A stretch of DNA of 64,000 bases, from contig NZ_LGEC01000003.1 in assembly GCF_001279585.1 (NCBI RefSeq), positions 74,271 to 138,270 on the forward strand. Direction: 5' to 3'. A program made the translations under genes and the position numbers. The notes under the pieces were generated by a model that ran no database searches, was not told the DNA's origin, and worked only from the letters and a program-made list of their open reading frames with translations. Positions 50,542 to 59,465 of this stretch are shown here, piece by piece (within the stretch, counting starts at the first letter, position 1; each line of letters opens with the position of its first letter). Source of the DNA: Nocardiopsis sp. NRRL B-16309. Lineage in GTDB: Bacteria; Actinomycetota; Actinomycetes; Streptosporangiales; Streptosporangiaceae.

Positions 50542-51216
50542 ATGACTGAGATGACATTCGACCGAAACGACATCACGCACATCGTCTGGGACTGGAACGG
50601 CACCCTCCTGGACGACAACCACGCCAACCTCGCCGCGGTGAACGCCGTGTGCGCCGCGTTCGGCCGTCCCCCGGTGGAGCTGGAGTACTGGCGGTCGGTC
50701 TTCCGGCGCCCCCTCGTCCCCTGCTACGAAGAGCTCCTGGGGCGCGCCTTCGCGGACGGCGAGTGGGAGCGGGCCGAAGAGCTCTACGACTCCCACTACC
50801 TGGAGCACCTGCCCTCCTGCTCCCTGTCCGAGGGCGTTCCCGACGTGCTGCACACCTGGCGCGACGGCGGCGGCAGCCAGTCCCTGCTGTCCATGGCCTC
50901 GCACGACCACCTCGTGCCGCTGGTCGCCGAGCGCGGCCTGACCGGCCACTTCGAGCGGGTGGACGGGCGCCGGTTCGAGACCGAGCAGGACTCCAAGGCC
51001 GAACACCTGGTGCGCCACCTGGACCAGCAGGGCGTCGACCCCGCCAAGGTCGTGCTCATCGGCGACATCGACGACGACGCCCGCGCCGCCCGCGAGGCGG
51101 GCGCCAACGCCATCCTGGTCACGAGCGGGCTCATGGCCCCTGAGCGCCTGGCGGCCACCGGCGCCCTGGTCGTGGACACCCCCGTGGCGGCCGTCTCGGC
51201 GCTGCGCGCCGCCTGA
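50542..51216 (+). CDS. HAD-superfamily hydrolase
   Basis: The 224-residue HAD phosphatase has motif I VWDWNGTLLDD (nucleophile Asp, with Asn replacing the usual Asp/Gly pattern DxDGT as DWNGT), an alpha-helical C1 cap, motif II SMASHD, a Lys in DSKAEHL, and motif III VLIGDIDDDARAAREAGA. It resembles phosphoglycolate/haloacid-type small-molecule phosphatases; the substrate is unknown. A TACAGT hexamer ends 7 bases before ATG 50542 and no Shine-Dalgarno is seen, so the mRNA is probably leaderless. Confidence 0.88.
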   Translation: MTEMTFDRNDITHIVWDWNGTLLDDNHANLAAVNAVCAAFGRPPVELEYWRSVFRRPLVPCYEELLGRAFADGEWERAEELYDSHYLEHLPSCSLSEGVPDVLHTWRDGGGSQSLLSMASHDHLVPLVAERGLTGHFERVDGRRFETEQDSKAEHLVRHLDQQGVDPAKVVLIGDIDDDARAAREAGANAILVTSGLMAPERLAATGALVVDTPVAAVSALRAA

Positions 51217-51512
51217 CGGGCGGCGGCCGCGCCGCGTGCGCTCCGTCGCAGCCGGCCGTCACACCCTGCGAGGTCGGATGGTCCTACCACTGGTGGAGGG
51301 GTGCGTCCGGCGGATGTCAATGGGGGACTCCCACCCTCGGCGCACACCCCGCACGTGGGGCTCCCACAGCCCCAGGATCCCCGTGGTGACCTGCGCACAC
51401 GCGTCCGAGCCCCGGCGCCCGCCAGGGCGAGGCCGGGGCTTCGCCGTCCCCGGCCCGTGTTGTTAGATGGGTCTCAGAAGCCATAGGACACACAGATCTG
51501 GAAGGCGGGCCA

Positions 51513-53567
51513 ATGACGGAGAGCAGCGTCCCCCGGGTGCTCTGGGAGCCCGGCGAGGCGACGATCGAATCCTCCAACATCGTCGCGTTCGCCCGATGGG
51601 CCGCGGACCGCAGGGGTGTGCGGGCCTTCGGCCGGCCGGGGGCGACCCCGGAGGCGGCCGGGGCGTTCGACTACGAGGCCCTGTGGCGCTGGTCGACCAC
51701 CGACATCGAGGACTTCTGGGCCTCGGTCTGGGAGTACTTCGGCGTCCGGGCCGACACCCCCTACGAGGAGGTCCTGCCCGAACGCGTCATGCCCGGGGCC
51801 CGCTGGTTCCCCGGCGCCACCCTCAACTACGCGCGGCACGTGTTCGAGGGCCGCGACGACGACACGGTCGCGATCCGGCACGCCTCCGAGCTGCGGCCGC
51901 TGGGCGAGTGGACCTGGGGCGAGCTGCGCCGCCGCACCGCCGCCATCGCCGCGGGGCTGCGCCGGCTCGGCGTCGGGCCCGGCGACCGGGTGGTCGGCTA
52001 CCTGCCCAACCTGCCCGAGACCGTCGCCGCGTTCTTCGCCGTGTCCTCCCTGGGCGCGGTGTGGTCCTCCTGTTCACCGGACTTCGGCGTGCGCAGCGTC
52101 ATCGACCGCTTCGCGCAGATCGAGCCGAAGGTCCTGCTGGCGGTCGACGGCTACCGCTACGGGGGCAAGGACTTCGACCGCCGCCCCGTGGTGGAGGAGC
52201 TGCGCGCCGCCCTGCCCACCGTCGAGCACACCGTGCTCCTGGACCACCTCCGGCCCGGCCGGCCGATGGAGGGCACCCTCGCGTGGGGCGACCTGGAGGC
52301 GTCCGGCACCGACGCGGAGCTGGAGTTCGCCTCCGTACCCTTCGACCACCCCCTGTGGGTCCTGTACTCCTCGGGCACCACCGGCCTGCCCAAGGCGATC
52401 GTGCACGGGCACGGCGGCATCCTCCTCGAACAGCTCAAGAACCTGCACCTGCACCTGGACGCCCGGGAGGACGACCGGGTCTTCTGGTTCACCACCACCG
52501 GCTGGATGATGTGGAACTTCCTGGTCAGCGTCCTGCTGACCAAGGCCTCCATCGTCCTGTACGACGGCAGCCCCGCCCACGCGTCGCCCTCCGCCGCCTC
52601 CGGGCCCTCGGCCGCCGAACCGCCCGCTCCCGACCTGGGCGGACTGTGGGACCTGGCGGCCGGGGCCGGGGTGACGGTGTTCGGCACCAGCGCGGGGTAC
52701 CTGTCCTCCTGCATGAAGGAGGGCGTGCACCCCGCGCGGGGCCGGGACCTGTCGAAGCTGCGGGCGATCGGCTCGACGGGCTCCCCGCTCAGCCCGGAGG
52801 CGTTCGCCTGGGTGTACGAGGAGTTCGGCGACGACCTGTGGCTGTTCTCCACCAGCGGCGGCACGGACGTGTGCAGCTGCCTGGTGGGCGGCACCCCGAC
52901 CCTGCCGGTCTACGAGGGCGAGATCCAGTCGCGCGCCCTGGGCATGGCCGTGGCCTCCTGGGACCCCCACGGCAAGGAGCTGGTGGGCGAGGTCGGCGAA
53001 CTCGTCGTGACCGAGCCCGCCCCGTCCATGCCGGTCTTCTTCTGGGGCGACACCGACGGCGAGCGCCTGCGCGACAGCTACTTCTCCGTCTACCCGGGCG
53101 TGTGGCGCCACGGCGACTGGATCGAGATCACCGAGCGCGGCACCGCGATCATCTACGGCCGCTCGGACTCCACCATCAACCGCGGCGGGGTGCGCATGGG
53201 CACCAGCGAGATCTACCGCGCCGTCCTGGCGCTGGACGACGTCCTCGACGCCCTGGTGGTGGACGTGCCCCAGAAGGACGGGTCGTCCCGGATCGAGCTG
53301 TTCACGGTGCTCAGGCCCGGCGCGGACCTGGAGGGCGACCTGCCCAGGGAGATCGCCCGGCGGATCCGTACCGACTGCTCGCCCCGGCACGTGCCGGACC
53401 GCGTCCGCGCCATCGGCGCGGTGCCGCGCACCCTGTCGGGCAAGGTCCTGGAGGTGCCGGTCAAGCGCATCCTCATGGGGGAGGACCCGGAGAAGGCCGC
53501 CAGCCGCGACTCCCTGGCCAACCCCGAGGCGCTGGACCACTTCAGCGAGCTCGCCCGCGGGGAGTGA
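51513..53567 (+). CDS. Acetoacetate-CoA ligase
   Basis: The 684-residue adenylate-forming enzyme has the acetoacetyl-CoA synthetase N-terminal domain (DFWASVWEYFGVRADTPYEE in part), AMP-binding P-loop YSSGTTGLPKAIVHGHGG, GWMMWNFLVS, STSGGTDVCSC and, near the C-terminus, the catalytic Lys in RTLSGKVLEVPVKR. It activates acetoacetate with ATP and CoA and would recycle ketone bodies from leucine or fatty-acid catabolism, fitting the acyl-CoA operon 8 kb upstream. GGAAGGCGGG precedes ATG 51513. The 296 bases before it hold nothing recognisable. Confidence 0.95.
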   Translation: MTESSVPRVLWEPGEATIESSNIVAFARWAADRRGVRAFGRPGATPEAAGAFDYEALWRWSTTDIEDFWASVWEYFGVRADTPYEEVLPERVMPGARWFPGATLNYARHVFEGRDDDTVAIRHASELRPLGEWTWGELRRRTAAIAAGLRRLGVGPGDRVVGYLPNLPETVAAFFAVSSLGAVWSSCSPDFGVRSVIDRFAQIEPKVLLAVDGYRYGGKDFDRRPVVEELRAALPTVEHTVLLDHLRPGRPMEGTLAWGDLEASGTDAELEFASVPFDHPLWVLYSSGTTGLPKAIVHGHGGILLEQLKNLHLHLDAREDDRVFWFTTTGWMMWNFLVSVLLTKASIVLYDGSPAHASPSAASGPSAAEPPAPDLGGLWDLAAGAGVTVFGTSAGYLSSCMKEGVHPARGRDLSKLRAIGSTGSPLSPEAFAWVYEEFGDDLWLFSTSGGTDVCSCLVGGTPTLPVYEGEIQSRALGMAVASWDPHGKELVGEVGELVVTEPAPSMPVFFWGDTDGERLRDSYFSVYPGVWRHGDWIEITERGTAIIYGRSDSTINRGGVRMGTSEIYRAVLALDDVLDALVVDVPQKDGSSRIELFTVLRPGADLEGDLPREIARRIRTDCSPRHVPDRVRAIGAVPRTLSGKVLEVPVKRILMGEDPEKAASRDSLANPEALDHFSELARGE

Positions 53568-53653
53568 CCCGCACCGGGCGGGAGGCGGCGCCTCCCGCCC
53601 GGTGCGACGTGCGGCCTTGGGCAGGCGCGTGGAACCCGCATACGCTGACGAAC

Positions 53654-54907
53654 GTGGCACAGAACCGATCCGACGACGCCGCCGCCTCCCCCGACGCGGC
53701 CCCCTCCGGACCCTCACGTATCGACGGCGTCGACGCGGCGCGCGCCATCGCGGTCTTCGGCATGTTCACCGTGCACCTGGGCGTGGACTCCATGGGACTG
53801 CTGTCCCCCGAGGGCTACGCGTGGACCCTGCACGGCCAGGTGCGCGGCAACTCCTCGGCGCTGTTCGCGCTGCTGGCCGGACTCTCCCTGGCGCTGATGA
53901 CCGGCCGGACCGAGCCCGTCACCGGCGACGCCCACCGGAGCGCCGCCGTGCGGGTGCTCACCCGCGCCCTGCTCATCGGACTGCTCGGCATCCTGCTGGA
54001 CCTGACCGGCGTGCCGGTCGCCATCATCCTCACCTACTACGCCGGCTTCTTCGTGCTGGCCCTGCCGCTGACCCGCCTGCGCTCGGGAGCGCTGTGGGCG
54101 GTGGCGGGCGTCCTGGCGGTCCTGGGGCCGCCGCTGTCCTTCCTGCTGCGCGACACGGTCGTCGACCCCGAGCCCCGCACGTCCTCCCTGTCCTCGCTCA
54201 CCGAGTTCCTCCTCACCGGCTACTACCCGGCGATCACCTTCATGGCGTTCGTGGCCGCGGGCCTGGCCGTGGGACGGACGGACCTGCGCTCCACGGGCGT
54301 GCGGCTGCGGCTGCTGGCGGCCGGCGCGGGCCTGACGGTCTTCGCCTACGGGGGGTCATGGCTGCTGCTCCATCCCTTGGGCGGACTCGACCGCCTGGTG
54401 GAGGAGGGCACCGCGTTCATGGGGGGCTTCCCCATCGCCCCCGGCATGGACCCGGTGCTCCTGGCGCAGTTGCGCGAGGGCGTGATGGAGGAGGCCGAGT
54501 CGATCTCCGGGCAGGTCCCCACCGACAGCTGGTGGTGGCTGGCGGTGAACACGCCGCACACCGGGACGACCTTCGAGATCGCCGAGGCGGTCGGTCAGGC
54601 CCTCATCGTGCTGGTGGCGTGCATGTGGCTGGCCGAGCGCGCCCGGTGGCTGATGTACCCGCTCGCCTCCGTGGGCCGGATGCCCCTGACGGTCTACACG
54701 GGGCACATCCTGGTCCTGATGGTGATCGTCGCGGGCGACGCGGCCGAGTGGCGCCAGCCCTGGCTGCTGGAGTGGTTCGTGCTCGGCGCGCTCGTCCTCG
54801 CCACCGTGTGGCGCCTGGTCGCGGGCCGGGGGCCGGCCGAGGCGGGCCTGGCCGCGGCCGCAGACGGCGCCGTCGAGATCGTGGAGGAGCGGCGCCGCGC
54901 GCCGTGA
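53654..54907 (+). CDS. DUF418/acyltransferase-like heparan-N-acetyltransferase-domain membrane protein
   Basis: The 417-residue protein has about ten membrane helices. The N-terminal motif RIDGVDAARAIAVFGMFTVHLG is that of DUF1624/acyltransferase-3-like proteins; the C-terminal half (SVGRMPLTVYTGHIL, LEWFVLGALVLATVWR) is DUF418-like. Such proteins are thought to acylate extracytoplasmic sugars or lipids across the membrane; the substrate is unknown. GTG 53654 is the only start near the motif. No Shine-Dalgarno is present, while TACGCT at 53641-53646 could be a -10 box, so a leaderless message is likely. Confidence 0.85.
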   Translation: MAQNRSDDAAASPDAAPSGPSRIDGVDAARAIAVFGMFTVHLGVDSMGLLSPEGYAWTLHGQVRGNSSALFALLAGLSLALMTGRTEPVTGDAHRSAAVRVLTRALLIGLLGILLDLTGVPVAIILTYYAGFFVLALPLTRLRSGALWAVAGVLAVLGPPLSFLLRDTVVDPEPRTSSLSSLTEFLLTGYYPAITFMAFVAAGLAVGRTDLRSTGVRLRLLAAGAGLTVFAYGGSWLLLHPLGGLDRLVEEGTAFMGGFPIAPGMDPVLLAQLREGVMEEAESISGQVPTDSWWWLAVNTPHTGTTFEIAEAVGQALIVLVACMWLAERARWLMYPLASVGRMPLTVYTGHILVLMVIVAGDAAEWRQPWLLEWFVLGALVLATVWRLVAGRGPAEAGLAAAADGAVEIVEERRRAP

Positions 54908-54987
54908 GCCCGGCCGGACCGTGCGGCGCGCCCGCCCACGCCCCGCGTGGCCCGGGGGCACCGGGGCGGCCCCGTGCCTGGCACGCC

Positions 54988-55674
54988 CTAGGAATCGCCG
55001 GGGCGGGTGATGTTGTGCGAGGTGCGGTCGCGCAGGGCCAGGGAGTCGGTGGTGGTGCGCGCGTTCTGCCGGATGAGGCGGCGCGCGTCGTCGGCCGCCG
55101 AGCGGGCCACCGCGCGGCTCGCCACGGGGCGCTGGGCGACCTCGGCGTCCTCGGGCAGCCCGATGTCCATGGGCAGCCCCGCGCGGCTGATCACGCGCAG
55201 CTGGGCGGCCTCCTGCGAGTGTGAGGGCCGGATGTCGCCGTTGGCGGTCCGCCAGGCCTTCAGCCGCGACTGGAACCAGTCGGTGCCGTGGTACTCCGGA
55301 CCCTCGGGCCAGGCCGCGCCGTCCGGCCGCGCGGCCAGGGCGTGCAGCACGTCGGCGACGGTCCACCCGGCGGAGAAGAACCGCGCCGTGACGTCGCGCA
55401 GGACGCGGAAGTCCACCCGGCGCAGCGAGGCGTCCTCGCGGCGCAGGTACTCGCACGCCTCGTGCACGGCATGCGGCGTGTGCCGGGGGCGGTGCAGGGG
55501 GTCGACCTCGCGCTTGCGCAGCAGCGCGTCGTCGACGGTGACGATGACCTCGCCCTGCCGGTTGTCCCAGATGCTGACGTCCTCGCGGGCCCAGCCCTGG
55601 GACTCGGCCAGCGCGGTGGCCATCCTGCGCAGGTCGACCTGGGTGTCGTCGCTACTGATCCGGAACTCCGCCAT
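54988..55674 (-). CDS. Unknown soluble protein
   Basis: The 228-residue hydrophilic protein begins FRISSDDTQVDLRRMATALA and has an Arg- and His-rich central segment (RPRHTPHAVHEACEYLRRE), FFSAGWTVADVLHALAARPDG, and a C-terminal disordered tail rich in Arg/Thr/Ser. Helix-turn-helix-like spacing in the centre hints at nucleic-acid or replication-related binding, but I do not recognise a family. ATG 55674 has TAATCT 8-9 bases upstream and no clear ribosome site. It is convergent with the acyltransferase-like gene. Confidence 0.72.
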   Translation of the reverse strand: MAEFRISSDDTQVDLRRMATALAESQGWAREDVSIWDNRQGEVIVTVDDALLRKREVDPLHRPRHTPHAVHEACEYLRREDASLRRVDFRVLRDVTARFFSAGWTVADVLHALAARPDGAAWPEGPEYHGTDWFQSRLKAWRTANGDIRPSHSQEAAQLRVISRAGLPMDIGLPEDAEVAQRPVASRAVARSAADDARRLIRQNARTTTDSLALRDRTSHNITRPGDS

Positions 55675-55892
55675 GTCCCCAGATTAGGACCTCCGCCCCG
55701 CCGGACGGGCCCGGTGCGCCGCCGGAGCCGCGACCCGGCCGCCGGTTCCACCCGCCCGCGGCCCGGGCGCGGTGGTCTGTCCGGTCTAGACCGCGAGCGT
55801 GCCGACGGCGGCGTCCGAGAGTCGCCAGGGGGCCGTTCTCAGGGATTTCCGGTGCCGGGTTGGATGATGTGCCAAAGGTGGGACGACTCGGC

Positions 55893-55912
55893 GGTTGGAG
55901 TCTCCTCCAACC
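55893..55912. promoter_or_regulatory. Palindrome upstream of the deoC promoter
   Basis: GGTTGGAG-TCTC-CTCCAACC lies 26 bases before the -35 box. The position suits an activator or repressor of nucleoside catabolism. The protein is not identified. Confidence 0.5.
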
Positions 55913-55937
55913 TTCGGTGGCGCGGTCCGGGCGGGTA

Positions 55938-55966
55938 CTGACGTCGGCGGCGCCCGGGGTTATGGT
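55938..55966 (+). promoter_or_regulatory. Candidate promoter of the deoC operon
   Basis: CTGACG (55938-55943), a 17-bp spacer and TATGGT (55961-55966) give a plausible sigma-70-type promoter about 130 bases before deoC. Confidence 0.45.
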
Positions 55967-56094
55967 GACTGCCTGACGGCCCCGAGCCGGGGGAGACCCC
56001 GCCCGCACCGGACCGCCGAGGCCCACGTCTGCGCTGGCCACAGCGCCCGCGGGCCCCGTGACCAGCACACCGACCCACCGAGCAGTAGGTGCCC

Positions 56095-57036
56095 GTGTCC
56101 CACACCGCAACAGCGCCGGAGGCGACGACCAACCGCGCGCTCCGGGCGTTCCTGCACGGCCTCCCGGGCGTGGACGAGGTCGGCGCGCGTGCCCGCGCCC
56201 AGGACCTGGCCACGCGGTCGATCAAGACCACCGCCAAGGCTCAGGCGATCGACCTGGCCATCTCGATGGTCGACCTGACCACCCTGGAGGGCGCCGACAC
56301 ACCCGGCAAGGTGCGCGCCCTGTGCGCCAAGGCCGCCCTCCCCGACCCCGCCGACCGCACCGTGCCCCGGGTGGGCGCCGTGTGCGTGTACCCCGACATG
56401 GTCGCCACGGCCGTCGGGGCCCTGCGCGGCACCGGCGTGGGCGTGGCCTCGGTCGCCACCGCCTTCCCCGCGGGCCGCGCGCCCCTGGAGGTCAAGCTCG
56501 CCGACACCCGGCGCGCGGTGGCCGACGGGGCCGCCGAGATCGACATGGTCATCGACCGCGGCGCGTTCCTGTCCGGGGACTACCTGAAGGTCCACGACGA
56601 GATCACCGCCGTCAAGGAGGCCTGCGGCCCCGCCCATCTGAAGGTCATCCTGGAGACCGGCGAGCTGGTCACCTACGACAACGTGCGCCGCGCCTCGCAC
56701 CTGGCCATCCGCGCCGGGGCCGACTTCATCAAGACCTCCACCGGCAAGGTGGCGCCCGCCGCGACCCCGCCCGTGGTCCTGGTCATGCTGGAGGCCGTGC
56801 GCGACCACCACGCCGCCACCGGCGCCCGCGTGGGCGTCAAGCCCGCGGGCGGCATCCGCACCACCAAGGACGCCATCCGCCAGCTGGTGCTGGTCAACGA
56901 GATCGCCGGCCCCGCCTGGCTCAACCCGGACCTGTTCCGGATCGGTGCCTCCAGCCTGCTCAACGACCTGCTCATGCAGCGCACCAGGCTGACCACGGGC
57001 ACCTACCCGGGCCCCGACTACTACACGCAGGACTGA
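56095..57036 (+). CDS. deoC: Deoxyribose-phosphate aldolase
   Basis: The 313-residue TIM-barrel aldolase cleaves 2-deoxyribose-5-phosphate to acetaldehyde and glyceraldehyde-3-phosphate. Diagnostic segments are VGAVCVYPDMV, EIDMVIDRGAFLSGDY, LKVILETGEL, the Schiff-base lysine in FIKTSTGKV and the proton-relay lysine in GVKPAGGI. GTG 56095 has AGTAGG ahead; GTG 56089 is also possible. It heads a run of same-strand genes: two aldehyde dehydrogenases (which could remove the acetaldehyde), PNP and a pentose/hexose phosphomutase, a coherent deoxynucleoside salvage/catabolic operon. Confidence 0.95.
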   Translation: MSHTATAPEATTNRALRAFLHGLPGVDEVGARARAQDLATRSIKTTAKAQAIDLAISMVDLTTLEGADTPGKVRALCAKAALPDPADRTVPRVGAVCVYPDMVATAVGALRGTGVGVASVATAFPAGRAPLEVKLADTRRAVADGAAEIDMVIDRGAFLSGDYLKVHDEITAVKEACGPAHLKVILETGELVTYDNVRRASHLAIRAGADFIKTSTGKVAPAATPPVVLVMLEAVRDHHAATGARVGVKPAGGIRTTKDAIRQLVLVNEIAGPAWLNPDLFRIGASSLLNDLLMQRTRLTTGTYPGPDYYTQD

Positions 57037-57039
57037 GCC

Positions 57040-58470
57040 GTGATCTTCGAGTACGCGCCCGCGCCGGAGTCCCGCTCCGTCGTCACCCTGCGCGAGACCT
57101 ACGACCTGTTCGTCGACGGTGAGTTCCGCCCCGCCGAGGGCGGCGAGTACCTCACCACGCTCAACCCCGCCGACGAGACCAAGCTCGCCCAGGTCGCCGT
57201 CGCCGGGGAGGCCGACGTCGACCGCGCCGTCGCCGCCGCCCGCCGTGCCCACGAGACCGTGTGGAGCCGGATGAGCGGCGCCGAGCGCGGCAAGTACCTC
57301 TTCCGCGTCGCCCGGATCATCCAGGAGCGCTCGCGCGAGCTGGCCGTGCTGGAGTCCATGGACAACGGCAAGCCCATCAAGGAGACGCGCGACGTCGACC
57401 TGCCGCTGGTCGCCGCGCACTTCTTCTACTACGCGGGCTGGGCCGACAAGCTCCGCCACGCGGGCCTGGGCCCCGACCCGCGCCCGCTGGGCGTGGCCGC
57501 CCAGGTCATCCCGTGGAACTTCCCGCTGCTCATGCTCGCGTGGAAGATCGCCCCGGCGCTGGCCACCGGCAACACGGTCGTGCTCAAACCCGCCGAGACC
57601 ACGCCGCTGACCGCGCTGGTCTTCGCCGAGATCTGCCAGGAGGCCGACCTGCCCCCGGGCGTGGTCAACATCCTCACGGGCGCGGGCGAGACCGGCCGCG
57701 CGCTGGTCGAGCACCCCGGCACCGACAAGGTCGCCTTCACCGGCTCCACGGAGGTCGGCCGCCGGATCGCCCGCTCGGTCGCCGGCACCGGCAAGCGCCT
57801 CACCCTGGAGCTGGGCGGCAAGGGCGCCAACATCGTCTACGACGACGCCGCGATCGACCAGGCCGTCGAGGGGATCGTCTCCGGCATCTTCTTCAACCAG
57901 GGCCACGTGTGCTGCGCCGGGTCCCGACTGCTCGTCCAGGAGTCGATCGCCGAGGAGCTGCTGCCCCGGCTGAGGGACCGGGTGGCCAAGCTGCGCCTGG
58001 GCGACCCGCTGGACAAGAACACCGACATCGGCGCGATCAACTCCGCCGCCCAGCTGGAGCGCATCCGCGAGCTCACCGACTCCGGCGCGGAGGAGGGCGT
58101 CGAGCGCTGGTCGCCGCCGTGCGACCTGCCCTCCACCGGCTACTGGTTCGCGCCGACCCTGCTGACCGGCGTCAGCCAGGCCCACCGGGTCGCCCGCGAG
58201 GAGATCTTCGGCCCGGTGCTGTCCGTGCTGACCTTCCGCACGCCGGAGGAGGCGGTGGCCAAGGCCAACAACACCCCCTACGGGCTGTCCGCGGGCGTGT
58301 GGACCGAGAAGGGCTCGCGCATGCTCTGGACCGCCGAGCGGCTGCGCGCCGGCGTCATCTGGTCCAACACGTTCAACAAGTTCGACCCGACCAGCCCCTT
58401 CGGCGGCTACAAGGAGTCGGGATACGGCCGCGAGGGCGGACGCCACGGATTGGAGGCCTACCTTGGCTGA
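57040..58470 (+). CDS. Aldehyde dehydrogenase, full length
   Basis: The 476-residue NAD(P)-dependent enzyme has IPWNFPLLMLAWKIAPALA, the cofactor segment KPAETTPLTA, FTGSTEVGRRIA, the catalytic Glu region LELGGKGANIV, and the nucleophile Cys in FFNQGHVCCAGSRLLV. GTG 57040 starts 3 bases after the deoC stop. It probably oxidises acetaldehyde released by DeoC, or another short aldehyde. The next gene, a shortened paralogue, overlaps its end by 8 bases, suggesting that the two make a complex. Confidence 0.93.
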   Translation: MIFEYAPAPESRSVVTLRETYDLFVDGEFRPAEGGEYLTTLNPADETKLAQVAVAGEADVDRAVAAARRAHETVWSRMSGAERGKYLFRVARIIQERSRELAVLESMDNGKPIKETRDVDLPLVAAHFFYYAGWADKLRHAGLGPDPRPLGVAAQVIPWNFPLLMLAWKIAPALATGNTVVLKPAETTPLTALVFAEICQEADLPPGVVNILTGAGETGRALVEHPGTDKVAFTGSTEVGRRIARSVAGTGKRLTLELGGKGANIVYDDAAIDQAVEGIVSGIFFNQGHVCCAGSRLLVQESIAEELLPRLRDRVAKLRLGDPLDKNTDIGAINSAAQLERIRELTDSGAEEGVERWSPPCDLPSTGYWFAPTLLTGVSQAHRVAREEIFGPVLSVLTFRTPEEAVAKANNTPYGLSAGVWTEKGSRMLWTAERLRAGVIWSNTFNKFDPTSPFGGYKESGYGREGGRHGLEAYLG

Positions 58471-59407
58471 GCGGCGCAAGGGCAACGCCGGGAAGAACCC
58501 CGGGAAGGGCGCCGCCGAGCCGGCCCCCGTCCCCGGGCGCCTGGCGGTCCGCAAGACCTACAAGCTCTACCTGGGCGGGGCCTTCCCGCGCTCGGAGTCC
58601 GGCAGGAGCTACCCGGTGACCTCAGCCAAGGGCGACCACCTGGCCAACGCCTCCCTCGCGTCGCGCAAGGACGCGCGCGAGGCCGTCGTAGCGGCCCGCA
58701 AGGCCTTCGGCGGCTGGTCGGCGCGCACCGCCTACAACCGCGGCCAGATCCTCTACCGGGTCGCCGAGGTACTGGAGGGCCGGCGCGAGCAGTTCGCCGC
58801 GCAGGCCGTGGCCGCGCAGGGGCTGTCCCGCGAGGCCGCCTCACGCGTGGTCTCGGCCGCCGTCGACCGCTGGGTGTACTACGCGGGATGGACCGACAAG
58901 GTCGCCCAGGTGCTCGGCGGGGCCAACCCGGTCTCGGGCCCGTACTACAACCACTCCGCGCCCGAGCCCACCGGCGTCGTGGCCGTGTTCGCGCCCCAGG
59001 ACGCCCCGCTGCTCGGACTGACCAGCGTGGTCGCCCCGGTCATCGCCACCGGCAACACCGCCGTCGTGGTCACCTCCGAGCACGCGCCCCTGGCCGCCGT
59101 CGACCTGGCCGAGGTCCTGGCCACCTCCGACCTGCCCGGCGGCGTGGTCAACCTGCTCACCGGCCGCGCGGGCGAACTCGGCCCGCACCTGGCCGCGCAC
59201 GCCGACGTCAACGCCCTGGACCTGACCGGGGCCGGCGACCTGGCCACCGGGTTCGAGGAGACCGCGGCCACGACGCTGACCAGGGTCGTGCGCCCCGGAC
59301 CCGAGTCCGGCGGGGGCGAGGACGCCTGGCTGGACCCCGACCCCGGCACCTCCCGGATGACGCCGTTCCTGGAGACCAAGACCGTCTGGCATCCGATCGG
59401 GGTGTGA
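58463..59407 (+). CDS. Truncated aldehyde dehydrogenase paralogue lacking the catalytic half
   Basis: The 314-residue protein has an ALDH NAD-binding half: YKLYLGGAFPRSESG, ARKAFGGWSARTAYNRGQILYR, WTDKVAQVLGG, GVVAVFAPQDAPLLGL and VIATGNTAVVV. The full-length proline/asparagine WNFP is replaced by APQD. The catalytic Cys loop and the oligomerisation C-terminus are absent; the last 40 residues are unrelated. A Lys/Pro-rich tail of about 25 residues precedes the domain. TTG 58463 with GGAGG 7 bases upstream overlaps the preceding stop. The deoC-ALDH-short ALDH order recurs, to my recollection, in other actinomycetes, so it is probably a functional partner rather than a pseudogene. Confidence 0.88.
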   Translation: MAERRKGNAGKNPGKGAAEPAPVPGRLAVRKTYKLYLGGAFPRSESGRSYPVTSAKGDHLANASLASRKDAREAVVAARKAFGGWSARTAYNRGQILYRVAEVLEGRREQFAAQAVAAQGLSREAASRVVSAAVDRWVYYAGWTDKVAQVLGGANPVSGPYYNHSAPEPTGVVAVFAPQDAPLLGLTSVVAPVIATGNTAVVVTSEHAPLAAVDLAEVLATSDLPGGVVNLLTGRAGELGPHLAAHADVNALDLTGAGDLATGFEETAATTLTRVVRPGPESGGGEDAWLDPDPGTSRMTPFLETKTVWHPIGV

Positions 59408-59465
59408 CACTGTCGGACCGGGGCCCGCCCGGGTCCCGGTCCGACGTGGCCGACGAGGAGCGAAG

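Larger units (their letters stand above)
55675..56094. other. Gene-free control region of the deoC operon
   Basis: The 420 bases contain a perfect 8-bp-arm palindrome at 55893-55912 and a promoter candidate at 55938-55966, leaving a leader of about 120 bases. ORFs here are frame shadows. Confidence 0.6.

Noticed and set aside
51467..54907. A 1,146-codon plus-strand ORF spanning acetoacetyl-CoA synthetase and the membrane protein
   Set aside because: Its first two thirds are an out-of-frame shadow of the ligase gene; only the end from about 53654 encodes a recognisable protein.
58463..59407. Short aldehyde dehydrogenase as a pseudogene
   Set aside because: It has an intact frame, its own GGAGG and start, and a coupled position; decay would not be expected to keep these.
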